A program made the translations under genes and the position numbers. The notes beneath the pieces were generated by a model. It was not told where the DNA came from, did not search any database, and saw nothing but the letters and a program-made list of their open reading frames with translations. 12,307 nt of DNA from an uncultured Collinsella sp. GTDB taxonomy: Bacteria; Actinomycetota; Coriobacteriia; Coriobacteriales; Coriobacteriaceae. The first letter of the stretch is position 1. Every line of letters begins with the position of its first letter. The DNA lies in assembly GCA_902492825.1 (NCBI GenBank), contig CABUMZ010000048.1:1-12307 (forward strand), in the 5' to 3' direction. Positions 1 through 6,599 of the stretch are shown in pieces.

Positions 1-1670
1 GCTTGGCGTCGTTGGTCACGCCAGCGACCTCGCCGGATTCAGTCACGGTGTAGGTAAAGGTGTGCTCGCGCTTCTCGGGCTTCTCGCCCAGAGCCTTGTT
101 AAGGTCGTCGAGCGTAAAGGTAATCTTGCCAAAGTCGACCTTGCCCTTGGCATCATTGGTCGCGCTCGCGTTCGTGGGCATGGGTGCGCCCTCTTCACCG
201 GTCACGGTAAAGGTGAACTTGCCGGCAATGTCAGCCGGGGTCAGGCCATCAGGAACCTGCAGATTCTTCTTGCCCACAAGCGATACCTCGACAGGCGCGG
301 CAGTGTAGGCGTTCACAAACTCGTTGCCGGCATCGCCGTAGACAGCCGTCGCCGTCAGGGTACCATCGCCGTTGTCGACAACGGTCACATATGCGTCAAT
401 TGCCGCCGTGGTAGTGCTCACGCCCGCAGGCAGCTCGCCGGTCTGCTCGGCAGCAATGTAGCGAATGGTCCACGTGGGCTTGTCTGAGCTAGCGTCAAAC
501 GACGCCTTGTCTTCCTCGACCAGCTTGGCAAGCGACTCGGTCGTGTACGTCAGCGGACCGAACTCAACCTTGCCACCCTTGTTGGTTGCATCCAGCAGAA
601 CCTCGTCGTGCCCCGCATAGCTCAGCGCAAACTTAAATTCGTCATCGGCCATCAGGCGCCCCGTGAGCGTCTTGGTAGCCTCAAGAGTCAGCGGGGTTTC
701 CGTCTTGGCGCTATAGATGTTCGTGAACTTAGTCTCACCCGAGGTCTTTTCAACGTCGGCCTTAAGCTCACCCTTGGCGTTAACCGTCACAGCCACCTTG
801 AACGTGGCAACGTTCTTGCTGTAGGTAATGCCACCGGCGTCGCCCTTGACCTCGCGGACCTCATAGGTGTACTCGCCCGGCTCGGCATAAGTAATCTTGC
901 CAAAGTTAATGGCTGCCTTGCCCTTGTCGAGATCGGCATTGGTCACAGTTACGGTCGCGGGGTCGGGCATCGGGGCATTGTTGTCGGACGTCGCGGAGAG
1001 CTCAAACTCAAACGCATCCGTATCCGCCCACTTGCGGCCCTCGAGCACCTTGGTCAGACCAAAGTCAGTCTTGGTATCCACCGTTGTCGGCTTGGTTGCA
1101 AGGCTAAAGATAATCTTGCCGTTGTTGCCCAGGTGCGAATGCACGTGCGTGGAAGTCGCAACGGAGGAAAGGTCATTCCACCTGGGGTTAAGCACGTCGC
1201 GCGCGGTCTCGGTCTTGTTACCATTCACCTCCACATCGTCCTTGGTGGTATGCAGCTGGTCGATATAGGCCAAGCGCGCGGTTCCCTTATTAAAGGACCA
1301 ATAGCCGTCATCTTTGACCAGAGCGCCGTCGTAGCTGGCGATCTCGTGCCCCTCAAACTCCACAACGGCATAGTCGTCCTTCGGCTTGCCGTTTGCGCCC
1401 ATCGCCACAAACTCGTCCTTGTAGTAATAGACGTCGTTGCCCTGCGGCTTTACCGTCGCGCGCTGGGTGCATTCCTTGTCCGTGTAGATAGGCGTGATTT
1501 TTTGGAAGTAATAGTAGCTGTTGGTATCGGCGGGCTCAAACTCGGCGACAACATCGCCCAGCTCGCCGCCCGACCACTTGTTGGCCAGGAAGTAGACCGT
1601 CTGGTTGTCGGCGTCCTTGTGGTCATCGATATACTTCTTGAGCACCTTATCGGGCGTAAACAGGTTGTTG
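1..1670 (-). pseudogene. Out-of-frame C-terminal stalk of a VWA/pilin-repeat surface protein, partial at left edge
   Basis: This frame is open on the minus strand from about 1670 to the left edge and is the natural continuation of the VWA protein encoded just upstream in another frame. It starts near 1669 with NNLFTPDKVLKKYIDDH. About 200 residues of a Tyr/Asp-rich region follow (including VYFLANKWSGGELGDVV), then three tandem FctA-like, isopeptide-type pilin repeats. Repeat 1 (about 1075-712) has FGLTKVLEGRKW, YTYEVRE and KFTNIY. Repeat 2 (about 706-308) has LEATKTLTGR and EFVNAYTA. Repeat 3 (about 297-1, cut by the edge) has VGKKNL and HTFTYTVTE. The Lys near each repeat start, the Glu of the YxYxVxE motif and the closing Asn match the residues that form intramolecular isopeptide bonds in this family. 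A sortase signal is expected beyond the left edge but is not seen. There is no start codon with a convincing ribosome binding site in this frame, so it is probably not translated unless the frame change is a sequencing error. Confidence 0.8.
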
Positions 1671-3134
1671 CGTGACGCTCGAGGTGTATTTAATCTGAAT
1701 AGGCTTGATGTCATTGAGCGACGTGCGCTCAAAGATCCCGTTTTCCATGTCCACGTGATAGCGGATCAGCGGAATCAGCGATGCGGGGATCTTAACCGTC
1801 ACGATATCGCCCTGCTGCGCATTGGCAGAGCGCTCGACGGTGATGACCAGGTCCTTGGCCACGCCCGAAAACTCGTACGTGTCCGTATTGCCCTTGGTTG
1901 TCTTGGTCACTTCATCAAAGGGGACGCCATTAATCTGAGCGCTGACAAACGTATCGACCTGCATAAAGTCGCCCAGCTCATCACTGAAGGTGATGTAGCC
2001 GGACTTGCTCTCGTCGTAACCATCCTCGATCTGAGTGGGAGAGCCCTTGCCCGAGGTGATAGAGCTCGAGATATCATCAAACACCTTCTTGAGCTCATCG
2101 GCATTCGACGCAGCCTTGTAGAAATCGGAATTCTCGGTGCGCTTACCAAGCTCATTGGTTGTGTAGGACGTGGCGTTTGGATAGTTGCTCGACACGGCGT
2201 GCATGAACTTGTTTTCGTCGCTCGTCCAGTAGTTCGTAGGCTCGTCAGCGGGATTCGCATCATCAAAGATGCCGATGGTGTAGACCGTAGCGCCTTTCCC
2301 CTTCATTTTCTTGGCGGCGACTATGGCATTATTGGCAACCGTAGGGTTAAAGTTGCTGACGTCTGTGGGCGTGCCGTCCGTAAAGAACACAACTACCTTC
2401 TGGGCATCCTCGCGACCCGACATGTCGCGAGCAAGTTCAAGGCCGTAATCAGCCCGCGTGGCACCGGCAGGTTCGATGTAGCCGACCGTATTCTTAAGTT
2501 CCGTCGCAGCGCTATCAACACACGGCGTCAGGCTCTTCATGGTCTGCGAGTAGTTGTGCGTGTATCCCTGACGATCGCGATACGTATCGTTGCCGATCTT
2601 GTTTTTCTTTGCACCCGAAAACTTAACGATGGCAACCTGATGCCGCTTATTCGTATCTTTAATGCTCTTGTTTTGCTCGGCGATGGTGTCGATAAAGGAA
2701 CTGGCAGCTGCCTTGAGTGCGTCGATGCGTTTGGTCGAATCGCTGTCACCCATGTCATTATCCATCGACCCGGAGGCATCAAGCACCATCACGATATCGA
2801 GCGGTTTAGTGACCAGCGACGTTGTGTCAGAAGTCGAAGACATCGTGGAGAGCGTCGTCACAAAGTCGGACTTTTCGTCCTGCGCTGGCTCGACCGTCTT
2901 GTCCGTCCAGATTCGGCCTACATAACGTGTCGTCAGGTCCTGCTCGCCGCCCGACGCCCAGTACTGCCAGCGGCCGGTGGTGTCAGGGTCGACTATCTTT
3001 CCGCTCACCGTCGGTCCGTCCATTCCGGTGCTGGACCTGGCGTTGGCCTCGGGCAGCATGGCAAATGCTGCAGCCGGCAACACCAGCACCACGGCCAGTA
3101 TCACCGCCAAGAGACCCCTCGTGTACTTACTCAT
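1647..3134 (-). CDS. Secreted VWA-domain adhesin / pilus-tip-like protein, truncated by frameshift
   Basis: The frame has 495 codons. The ATG at 3134 is preceded by AGGGAG five bases upstream, which fixes the start. Residues 1-25 are a Sec signal peptide: basic MSKYTR, a Leu/Val-rich core, and an AFA cleavage-type motif at 23-25. A von Willebrand A domain follows from about residue 112. Its metal-ion-dependent adhesion site is visible as DASGS (119-123), the Thr in GATRADYG (226) and FTDGTPTD (251-258). The domain ends near residue 365. The remainder (about 366-487) is a beta-rich region seen between the VWA and pilin-like repeats of related Gram-positive wall proteins. After Thr487 the frame runs into QQPVYAR and a TAA, while the homologous-looking sequence resumes one frame over (NNLFTPDK). 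As read, the product lacks the stalk and any wall anchor and would be secreted. The frame change could be real, giving a pseudogene, or a sequencing error. An unanchored functional product seems less likely. Confidence 0.85.
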   Translation of the reverse strand: MSKYTRGLLAVILAVVLVLPAAAFAMLPEANARSSTGMDGPTVSGKIVDPDTTGRWQYWASGGEQDLTTRYVGRIWTDKTVEPAQDEKSDFVTTLSTMSSTSDTTSLVTKPLDIVMVLDASGSMDNDMGDSDSTKRIDALKAAASSFIDTIAEQNKSIKDTNKRHQVAIVKFSGAKKNKIGNDTYRDRQGYTHNYSQTMKSLTPCVDSAATELKNTVGYIEPAGATRADYGLELARDMSGREDAQKVVVFFTDGTPTDVSNFNPTVANNAIVAAKKMKGKGATVYTIGIFDDANPADEPTNYWTSDENKFMHAVSSNYPNATSYTTNELGKRTENSDFYKAASNADELKKVFDDISSSITSGKGSPTQIEDGYDESKSGYITFSDELGDFMQVDTFVSAQINGVPFDEVTKTTKGNTDTYEFSGVAKDLVITVERSANAQQGDIVTVKIPASLIPLIRYHVDMENGIFERTSLNDIKPIQIKYTSSVTQQPVYAR

Positions 3135-3268
3135 CGCGTCTCCCTTCTCGCGGTCTCAGACCTTGCAACAGCCTAAAGTTACGAAATGAGACACAATTTG
3201 GGCAGGTGACACATGTTCCAGATTCGGTTTTTGGCGTGAGACAAATGTCTCACCAAAGTTGAGACACG
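3135..3268 (-). promoter_or_regulatory. Upstream region of the VWA adhesin gene with repeated TGAGACA boxes
   Basis: On the + strand TGAGACA occurs at 3187-3193, 3237-3243 and 3260-3266, and its reverse complement TGTCTCA at 3246-3252. The middle pair forms an 18-base inverted repeat, 3236-3253, with arms GTGAGAC/GTCTCAC and spacer AAAT. A smaller palindrome, GGTCTCAGACC, lies at 3152-3162 in the expected leader, just ahead of the ribosome binding site at 3140-3145. Such a cluster looks like a multi-site operator for a dimeric regulator controlling the adhesin gene. No convincing -35/-10 pair could be picked, and the regulator is unknown. Confidence 0.45.
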
Positions 3269-3270
3269 GC

Positions 3271-3334
3271 GTTTTCGCAGGAAAACGGGTGCGACTCAAG
3301 ATGGACGGGGCAAAAGGGCCCGTTTTCCTCCATC
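3271..3334. other. Nested, mutually exclusive hairpins
   Basis: GTTTTC (3271-3276) and GAAAAC (3281-3286) form a six-pair stem around GCAG. The second arm is also part of AGGAAAACGGG (3279-3289), which pairs perfectly with CCCGTTTTCCT (3319-3329). A third pair, GATGGA (3300-3305) and TCCATC (3329-3334), overlaps the last base of the long stem. The stems compete, which is typical of attenuator-like leaders but also of decayed repeats. The position upstream of the adhesin gene permits a leader role only if its promoter lies above 3334. Function is unknown. Confidence 0.35.
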
Positions 3335-3360
3335 CCCGAGGGAGCAGTCGACGGCGCTCG

Positions 3361-3518
3361 CCACGAAATGAGCCTATCTACTACGTTTAGTCCGGTACCC
3401 CCGACCACAATCGCGTTTCATGCAAAATCGCAGGCGTTCTACCTGCGGTTTTCTTTTCGCGTTTTTCGCCGTGGTTGAGGGTAGCCACCCAAACGTAGTA
3501 GATGGGCCTATTTCGTGG
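3361..3518. repeat. Long palindromic intergenic element A (about 158 bases)
   Basis: The outer 28 bases on each side (3361-3388 and 3491-3518) are reverse complements at 25 of 28 positions. The left arm begins CCACGAAAT and ends ATCTACTACGTTT. Two of the three mismatches are G-T wobbles. Inside, TACCC and GACCAC pair loosely with GTGGTTGAGGGTA, and CGCG pairs with CGCG. The tip is a small stem, CGCAGG (3429-3434) with CCTGCG (3442-3447), followed on the + strand by a T-rich run, so the core itself resembles an intrinsic terminator. It contains no gene and lies between two genes on the minus strand. It is probably a dispersed genomic repeat. No transposase or target-site duplication was identified. 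Confidence 0.7.
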
Positions 3519-3612
3519 CAGACGGGTCACGCGGCAGCCCTCACAAGGCAAAAATGATCCGTTTCCCTCTGTCCACGGGAGATCAAGGGCTGCTACGGAT
3601 ATGGTGCTATTT

Positions 3613-3765
3613 CAAAACTATGCCGGATTACGGGGCTAAAGTCGGAGTCCTCATCCATACAGCCTTTTTTGAAAAACGGCAAGCAGTCTACCTGCGGTTT
3701 TGTTTTTGCGATTTTCTGTATGGTCGGAGATTCGCTATCCAGCCCCGTAATCCGGCATAGTTTTG
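3613..3765. repeat. Long palindromic intergenic element B (about 153 bases)
   Basis: The outer arms, 3613-3637 and 3741-3765, are a perfect 25-base inverted repeat (left arm begins CAAAACTATGCCGGATTA). An inner stem pairs CCATACAG (3655-3662) with CTGTATGG (3716-3723). The heptamer GTCGGAG occurs as a direct repeat at 3641 and 3723. The core around 3671-3715 is clearly related to that of element A: both contain CTACCTGCGGTTTT followed by a T-rich stretch and GCG. The arms are largely different. The perfect arms suggest recent insertion or selection for the structure. It sits just downstream of the hydrogenase operon. Confidence 0.75.
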
Positions 3766-3796
3766 TTCGCGACGGCACAACCGCGCGTTTAAGCGC

Positions 3797-3830
3797 GGGG
3801 CCGGTGGGGCATTTTTGCCCCACCGGCCCC
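3797..3830 (-). terminator. Strong GC hairpin after the hydrogenase operon
   Basis: GGGGCCGGTGGGGC (3797-3810) pairs perfectly with GCCCCACCGGCCCC (3817-3830), extended by one A-T pair and closed by a TTTT loop. It begins ten bases past the echF stop codon. A smaller stem, CCGCGC/GCGCGG (3781-3798), abuts it. Neither strand has a U-tract after the long stem, so this is not a canonical intrinsic terminator. It may instead stabilise the 3' end of the operon messenger or work with the downstream palindromes. Confidence 0.5.
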
Positions 3831-3840
3831 TATTCCAGCG

Positions 3841-4182
3841 CTATTCCGGCTTGGTTTCTACTGTGGGAGTCTTGTCCGCTGCGACTGGAGTGCGGGAGGT
3901 GTCCATAGTCAGGCAGTGTTTGCGGCAGCTCTCGATGCACTCGCCGCACACCACGCAAGCGTACGGATCAATCGACCAGGTACCACCCTTGCGATCGACC
4001 GCGAGCGCGCCCGCCGGGCAGCGACGCGCGCACATGCCGCAGCAAATGCACACGTCCATGTCGTTAACGATATGTCCACGCAAGCGCTCGGGTACCGCGA
4101 GCTTCTCCTGCGGATAGCACACCGTTACCGGCTGCTTGACCATAGAACCCAAGGCCGTCTTGGCAAATGTCAGTAAACTCAT
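3841..4182 (-). CDS. echF: Ech hydrogenase EchF-like 2x[4Fe-4S] ferredoxin subunit
   Basis: This 113-residue protein is homologous to the NuoI/EchF/HycF electron-transfer subunits. It would carry electrons from soluble ferredoxin to the small subunit of the membrane-bound hydrogenase, on the cytoplasmic face. Two cluster-binding motifs are plain: CICCGMCARRCP at about residues 45-56 and CVVCGECIESC at about 75-85. Each gives three Cys plus a fourth that completes the other cluster, as in bacterial-type ferredoxins. The N-terminal segment (MSLLTFAKTALGSMVKQPVT) is a short amphipathic stretch typical of this family. The C-terminal 25 residues are Thr/Pro-rich and without homology that I recognise. 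It is the last gene of the operon, seven bases after echE. Its Shine-Dalgarno region (GGAAAGGTAGG) includes the echE stop codon, implying translational coupling. A NuoI-like subunit of another complex is unlikely given its neighbours. Confidence 0.9.
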   Translation of the reverse strand: MSLLTFAKTALGSMVKQPVTVCYPQEKLAVPERLRGHIVNDMDVCICCGMCARRCPAGALAVDRKGGTWSIDPYACVVCGECIESCRKHCLTMDTSRTPVAADKTPTVETKPE

Positions 4183-4189
4183 GCCGCGC

Positions 4190-5278
4190 CTACCTTTCCG
4201 TGCAGCTAATGCAGGGGTCGATGGTCAGGATAATCATGGGCACGTTGGCAAGGAGCACGCCCTGCAGCGCATGCGTCAGACCCGCCAGGTTCTGCGACGT
4301 CGGCGTGCGCACGCGAAAACGGTCCAGATTCTTGGTGCCGTTGCCGCGCACATAGTAATACGCCTCGCCGCGCGGCTGCTCAATCACAACCTCGCCGCGT
4401 GCGCCGTCGGCCGGCGTAAGCTTGGTGCGCCCGCCGATCCCGTCGTGCGGAATCTTGCCCACAAGCTCCTTAATGATGTCCATGGCCTGCGTGACCTCGG
4501 CACAACGCACCTGACAGCGGGCATAGCAGTCGCCATCGGTAGCAACGATGGGCTCGAACGCAGCCAGATCAGCATAGGCGCCGTCGCCAAACATGCGCAC
4601 GTCGTAGTCCACGCCCGAGGCGCGCCCAAACGGACCGACCATCGAAAGCTCCAGCGCGTCTTTCTTGCTGATCACGCCCACGCCATGCAGGCGTTCGCCG
4701 CAGCTGTTGTCGTCCAAAAACGTATGCACCAGGGTCTCGTAGTCGGGACGCATGGCATCGAGCGTCTGGACAATACCCGCCAGCTCGGAGTCCCCGATAT
4801 CGTGCTTAAGGCCACCGATCTCGTTAATCGACAGAATCACGCGGCCGCCGCAAGTGCTCTCAAAGATCTTGAGAATCTGCTCGCGCAGAGTCCACGAACG
4901 ATAGAACAGTGCCTCGAAGCCAAAGGCATCGGCGAGCAGGCCCAGCCACAGCAGATGCGAGTGGATGCGCGAAAGCTCGTGCAGAATGGTGCGGATATAC
5001 TGCACGCGGCCGGGCACCTCGATGTCGAGCATGCGCTCGCAGGCGCTGGCATAGCCATAGCTGTGACCCACGGCGCAAATGCCACAGATGCGCTCAGCGA
5101 TGTAGCCAAACTGGTGCATATCGCGCTTTTCGGTGAGCTTCTCGAGTCCGCGGTGAACAAAGCCGATCTGCGGAATTGCCTCGATGACGCGGTCGTCCTC
5201 GATCACCAGGTCCAGATGAAGCGGCTCGGGCAGCACCGGGTGCTGCGGGCCAAACGGAATAACGGAGCGATGTGCCAT
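4190..5278 (-). CDS. echE: Ech-type group 4 [NiFe] hydrogenase large subunit
   Basis: This 362-residue protein is homologous to EchE/HycE/NuoD and holds the catalytic NiFe centre that reduces protons to H2. The proximal motif ERICGICAVGHS (62-73) supplies Cys65 and Cys68, with His72 as in the family. The distal motif DPCISCTER (354-362) supplies Cys356 and Cys359. Complex I NuoD proteins lack these four ligands, so this is a genuine hydrogenase rather than an NADH dehydrogenase subunit. The protein ends with the distal motif. There is no C-terminal extension to be removed by a maturation protease, and the usual His is replaced by Arg, as in other Ech-like enzymes. The ATG at 5278 follows AAGGAGG about ten bases upstream, which overlaps the end of echD (five-base gap). 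Nickel insertion would need hyp genes located elsewhere. Confidence 0.95.
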   Translation of the reverse strand: MAHRSVIPFGPQHPVLPEPLHLDLVIEDDRVIEAIPQIGFVHRGLEKLTEKRDMHQFGYIAERICGICAVGHSYGYASACERMLDIEVPGRVQYIRTILHELSRIHSHLLWLGLLADAFGFEALFYRSWTLREQILKIFESTCGGRVILSINEIGGLKHDIGDSELAGIVQTLDAMRPDYETLVHTFLDDNSCGERLHGVGVISKKDALELSMVGPFGRASGVDYDVRMFGDGAYADLAAFEPIVATDGDCYARCQVRCAEVTQAMDIIKELVGKIPHDGIGGRTKLTPADGARGEVVIEQPRGEAYYYVRGNGTKNLDRFRVRTPTSQNLAGLTHALQGVLLANVPMIILTIDPCISCTER

Positions 5279-5283
5279 GGACC

Positions 5284-5997
5284 TTACGCCTCCTTTTTCT
5301 GCTTGTCGCGGGCGGCCTTAGCGGCAAGCGCCGCGCGGACCTTGGCCGCTTTCTCGGGATCCATGGCGGCGAGCTTTGCCTCCATCTCGGCAGCCTTGAG
5401 CGCGGCCTTCGCAGCGGCCTCATCGTGCTGAGCATCGGAGCCGGCAGCCGCAGCGGGCTGAGCAGCGGCGCCCGCGGCGTCGCCGGCGCTCGCAGCACCC
5501 TCCCCTGCAGCAGCCGCAGCCGCGGCGGCCTTTTCGGCCGCGGCTTTGCGCGCCTTGGCCTCGGCGGCGGCACGGACCTTCATGGCCTTCTCGCGTGCGG
5601 CCTTCACCTCGGGCGTGATAACGCTCATGGGTTCGGCAGTCGAGACCTGGTAGAAAAAGCCCTTAAAGTCGATCTGCATGTCGGTGATGGCAAGCCCAAA
5701 CAGGTCGTGCGCTTCGTTCTCAAACGGAAATACCGCCGGATAGTACGAGCTGATGGACGGAATCTGATACTGATCAATTCCCTCAACCACCAGGTTCTCG
5801 ATCGCATAGCTGCCGTCCTGCGCAATATTCTCCTGAGCAGCGCGGACGTTGATAAACGTATAGACCAGGCGATACGATCCGTCGTCCACACAGCGCTCGG
5901 CATGCATCTGCACAAAGCGCGCGCCGACGCCCTTGAGCGCCTGGACATGCGACAGAAGCTCGTCGATCCCAACGGTGGCATAGATAGCCTTTTGCAT
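5284..5997 (-). CDS. echD: Ech hydrogenase EchD/NuoC-like subunit with alanine-rich tail
   Basis: This 237-residue protein has two parts. Residues 1-125 match the NuoC/HycE-N/EchD family (the 30-kDa subunit of complex I), with the diagnostic SYYPAVFPFENEAHDLFG at 84-101. This domain sits on the small and large subunits in the peripheral arm and has no cofactor. Residues 131-237 are a low-complexity tail in which about half of the positions are Ala (51 of 107). The rest is mostly Lys, Glu, Arg and Gly/Pro. It is predicted helical or coiled coil at both ends (for example EAKARKAAAEK and EMEAKLAAMDPEKAAK), with a Gly/Pro-containing middle. Canonical EchD proteins are short and lack such a tail. 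The ATG overlaps the echC stop by one base (TAATG), with AAGGAGG inside echC, so translation is coupled. Confidence 0.9.
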   Translation of the reverse strand: MQKAIYATVGIDELLSHVQALKGVGARFVQMHAERCVDDGSYRLVYTFINVRAAQENIAQDGSYAIENLVVEGIDQYQIPSISSYYPAVFPFENEAHDLFGLAITDMQIDFKGFFYQVSTAEPMSVITPEVKAAREKAMKVRAAAEAKARKAAAEKAAAAAAAAGEGAASAGDAAGAAAQPAAAAGSDAQHDEAAAKAALKAAEMEAKLAAMDPEKAAKVRAALAAKAARDKQKKEA

Positions 5998-6587
5998 TAC
6001 TCGGCCTCCTTTGCAGCGACGGGCGCTGCGGGTTTCTCGGCAGGCGCGTCACCGGCACCGTCAGCCCCGGCCCCAGCTGCAGCCACGAACCCGTCCTCGC
6101 CCAACTCGACGCCGCCATCCCAGGTAGCAGCGCCGCCCACGGTAAGCGGGTCACCGCCGGCGCGCATCACGGCCTCCTTCTGATCAAGGATGCCGCACGC
6201 CTCCACGATGGCATCGATCACGGTCTCGGGACGAATGGCGCACCCGGGCGCATACACGTCCACGGGAATCGCGCGGTCCACGCCGCCGATCACGTTATAG
6301 GCATCGCGGAATACGCCGCCCGAACACGCGCAAATGCCGCACGCCACCACGCACTTGGGCTCGAGCATCTGGCTGTAGATCTGGCGCACGACGGGCAGGT
6401 TCTGGGCATTGACCGACCCCGTCACCAAAAAGATATCCGCATGCTTGGGGTTGCCGGTGTTGACCACGCCAAAGCGCTCCGCATCGAACAGCGGCGTGAG
6501 CGAGGCCAGCACCTCGATATCGCATCCGTTGCAGCTCGAGCCGTCGTAATGAATGACCCACGGCGAGCGCGACATTTTATGATCCAT
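5997..6587 (-). CDS. echC: Ech hydrogenase small subunit (NuoB-like, [4Fe-4S])
   Basis: This 196-residue protein is homologous to EchC/HycG/NuoB. It passes electrons from EchF clusters to the NiFe site through its single proximal [4Fe-4S] cluster. The ligands are visible: SSCNGCDIE (Cys19, Cys22), the GIC of ACGICACSGG (Cys86) and APGCAIRPE (Cys116). Extra Cys at 79, 83 and 88 surround the third ligand. The core ends near residue 150. The last 30 or so residues are Ala/Gly/Pro-rich (AAGAGADGAGDAPAEKPAAP), an extension parallel to the longer tail of the next gene. The ATG at 6587 is served by AGGAGG eight bases upstream, and the upstream gene's TAG overlaps this site. A later in-frame ATG (codon 5) exists but is less well placed. 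Confidence 0.93.
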   Translation of the reverse strand: MDHKMSRSPWVIHYDGSSCNGCDIEVLASLTPLFDAERFGVVNTGNPKHADIFLVTGSVNAQNLPVVRQIYSQMLEPKCVVACGICACSGGVFRDAYNVIGGVDRAIPVDVYAPGCAIRPETVIDAIVEACGILDQKEAVMRAGGDPLTVGGAATWDGGVELGEDGFVAAAGAGADGAGDAPAEKPAAPVAAKEAE

Positions 6588-6599
6588 GGATGCCGCCTC

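Noticed and set aside
1660..1680. Programmed ribosomal frameshift in the adhesin gene
   Set aside because: No slippery heptamer, rare-codon/stop pause at the shift point or following stimulatory hairpin is evident. Mutation or sequencing error explains it more simply.
1605..3176. 523-codon open frame on the + strand opposite the VWA gene
   Set aside because: The minus strand carries a signal peptide, MIDAS motifs and a good ribosome binding site. The + frame has no recognisable domain.
3515..3760. 81-codon + strand frame within the palindromic region
   Set aside because: It spans the interior and arms of element B, so its reading is a by-product of the repeat.
3361..3765. CRISPR array
   Set aside because: There are only two elements, each a long palindrome with divergent arms. 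No regularly spaced short repeats or cas genes are present.
4136..5431. 431-codon open frame on the + strand opposite echE/echD
   Set aside because: It is antisense to a gene with intact NiFe ligand motifs and is compositionally implausible.
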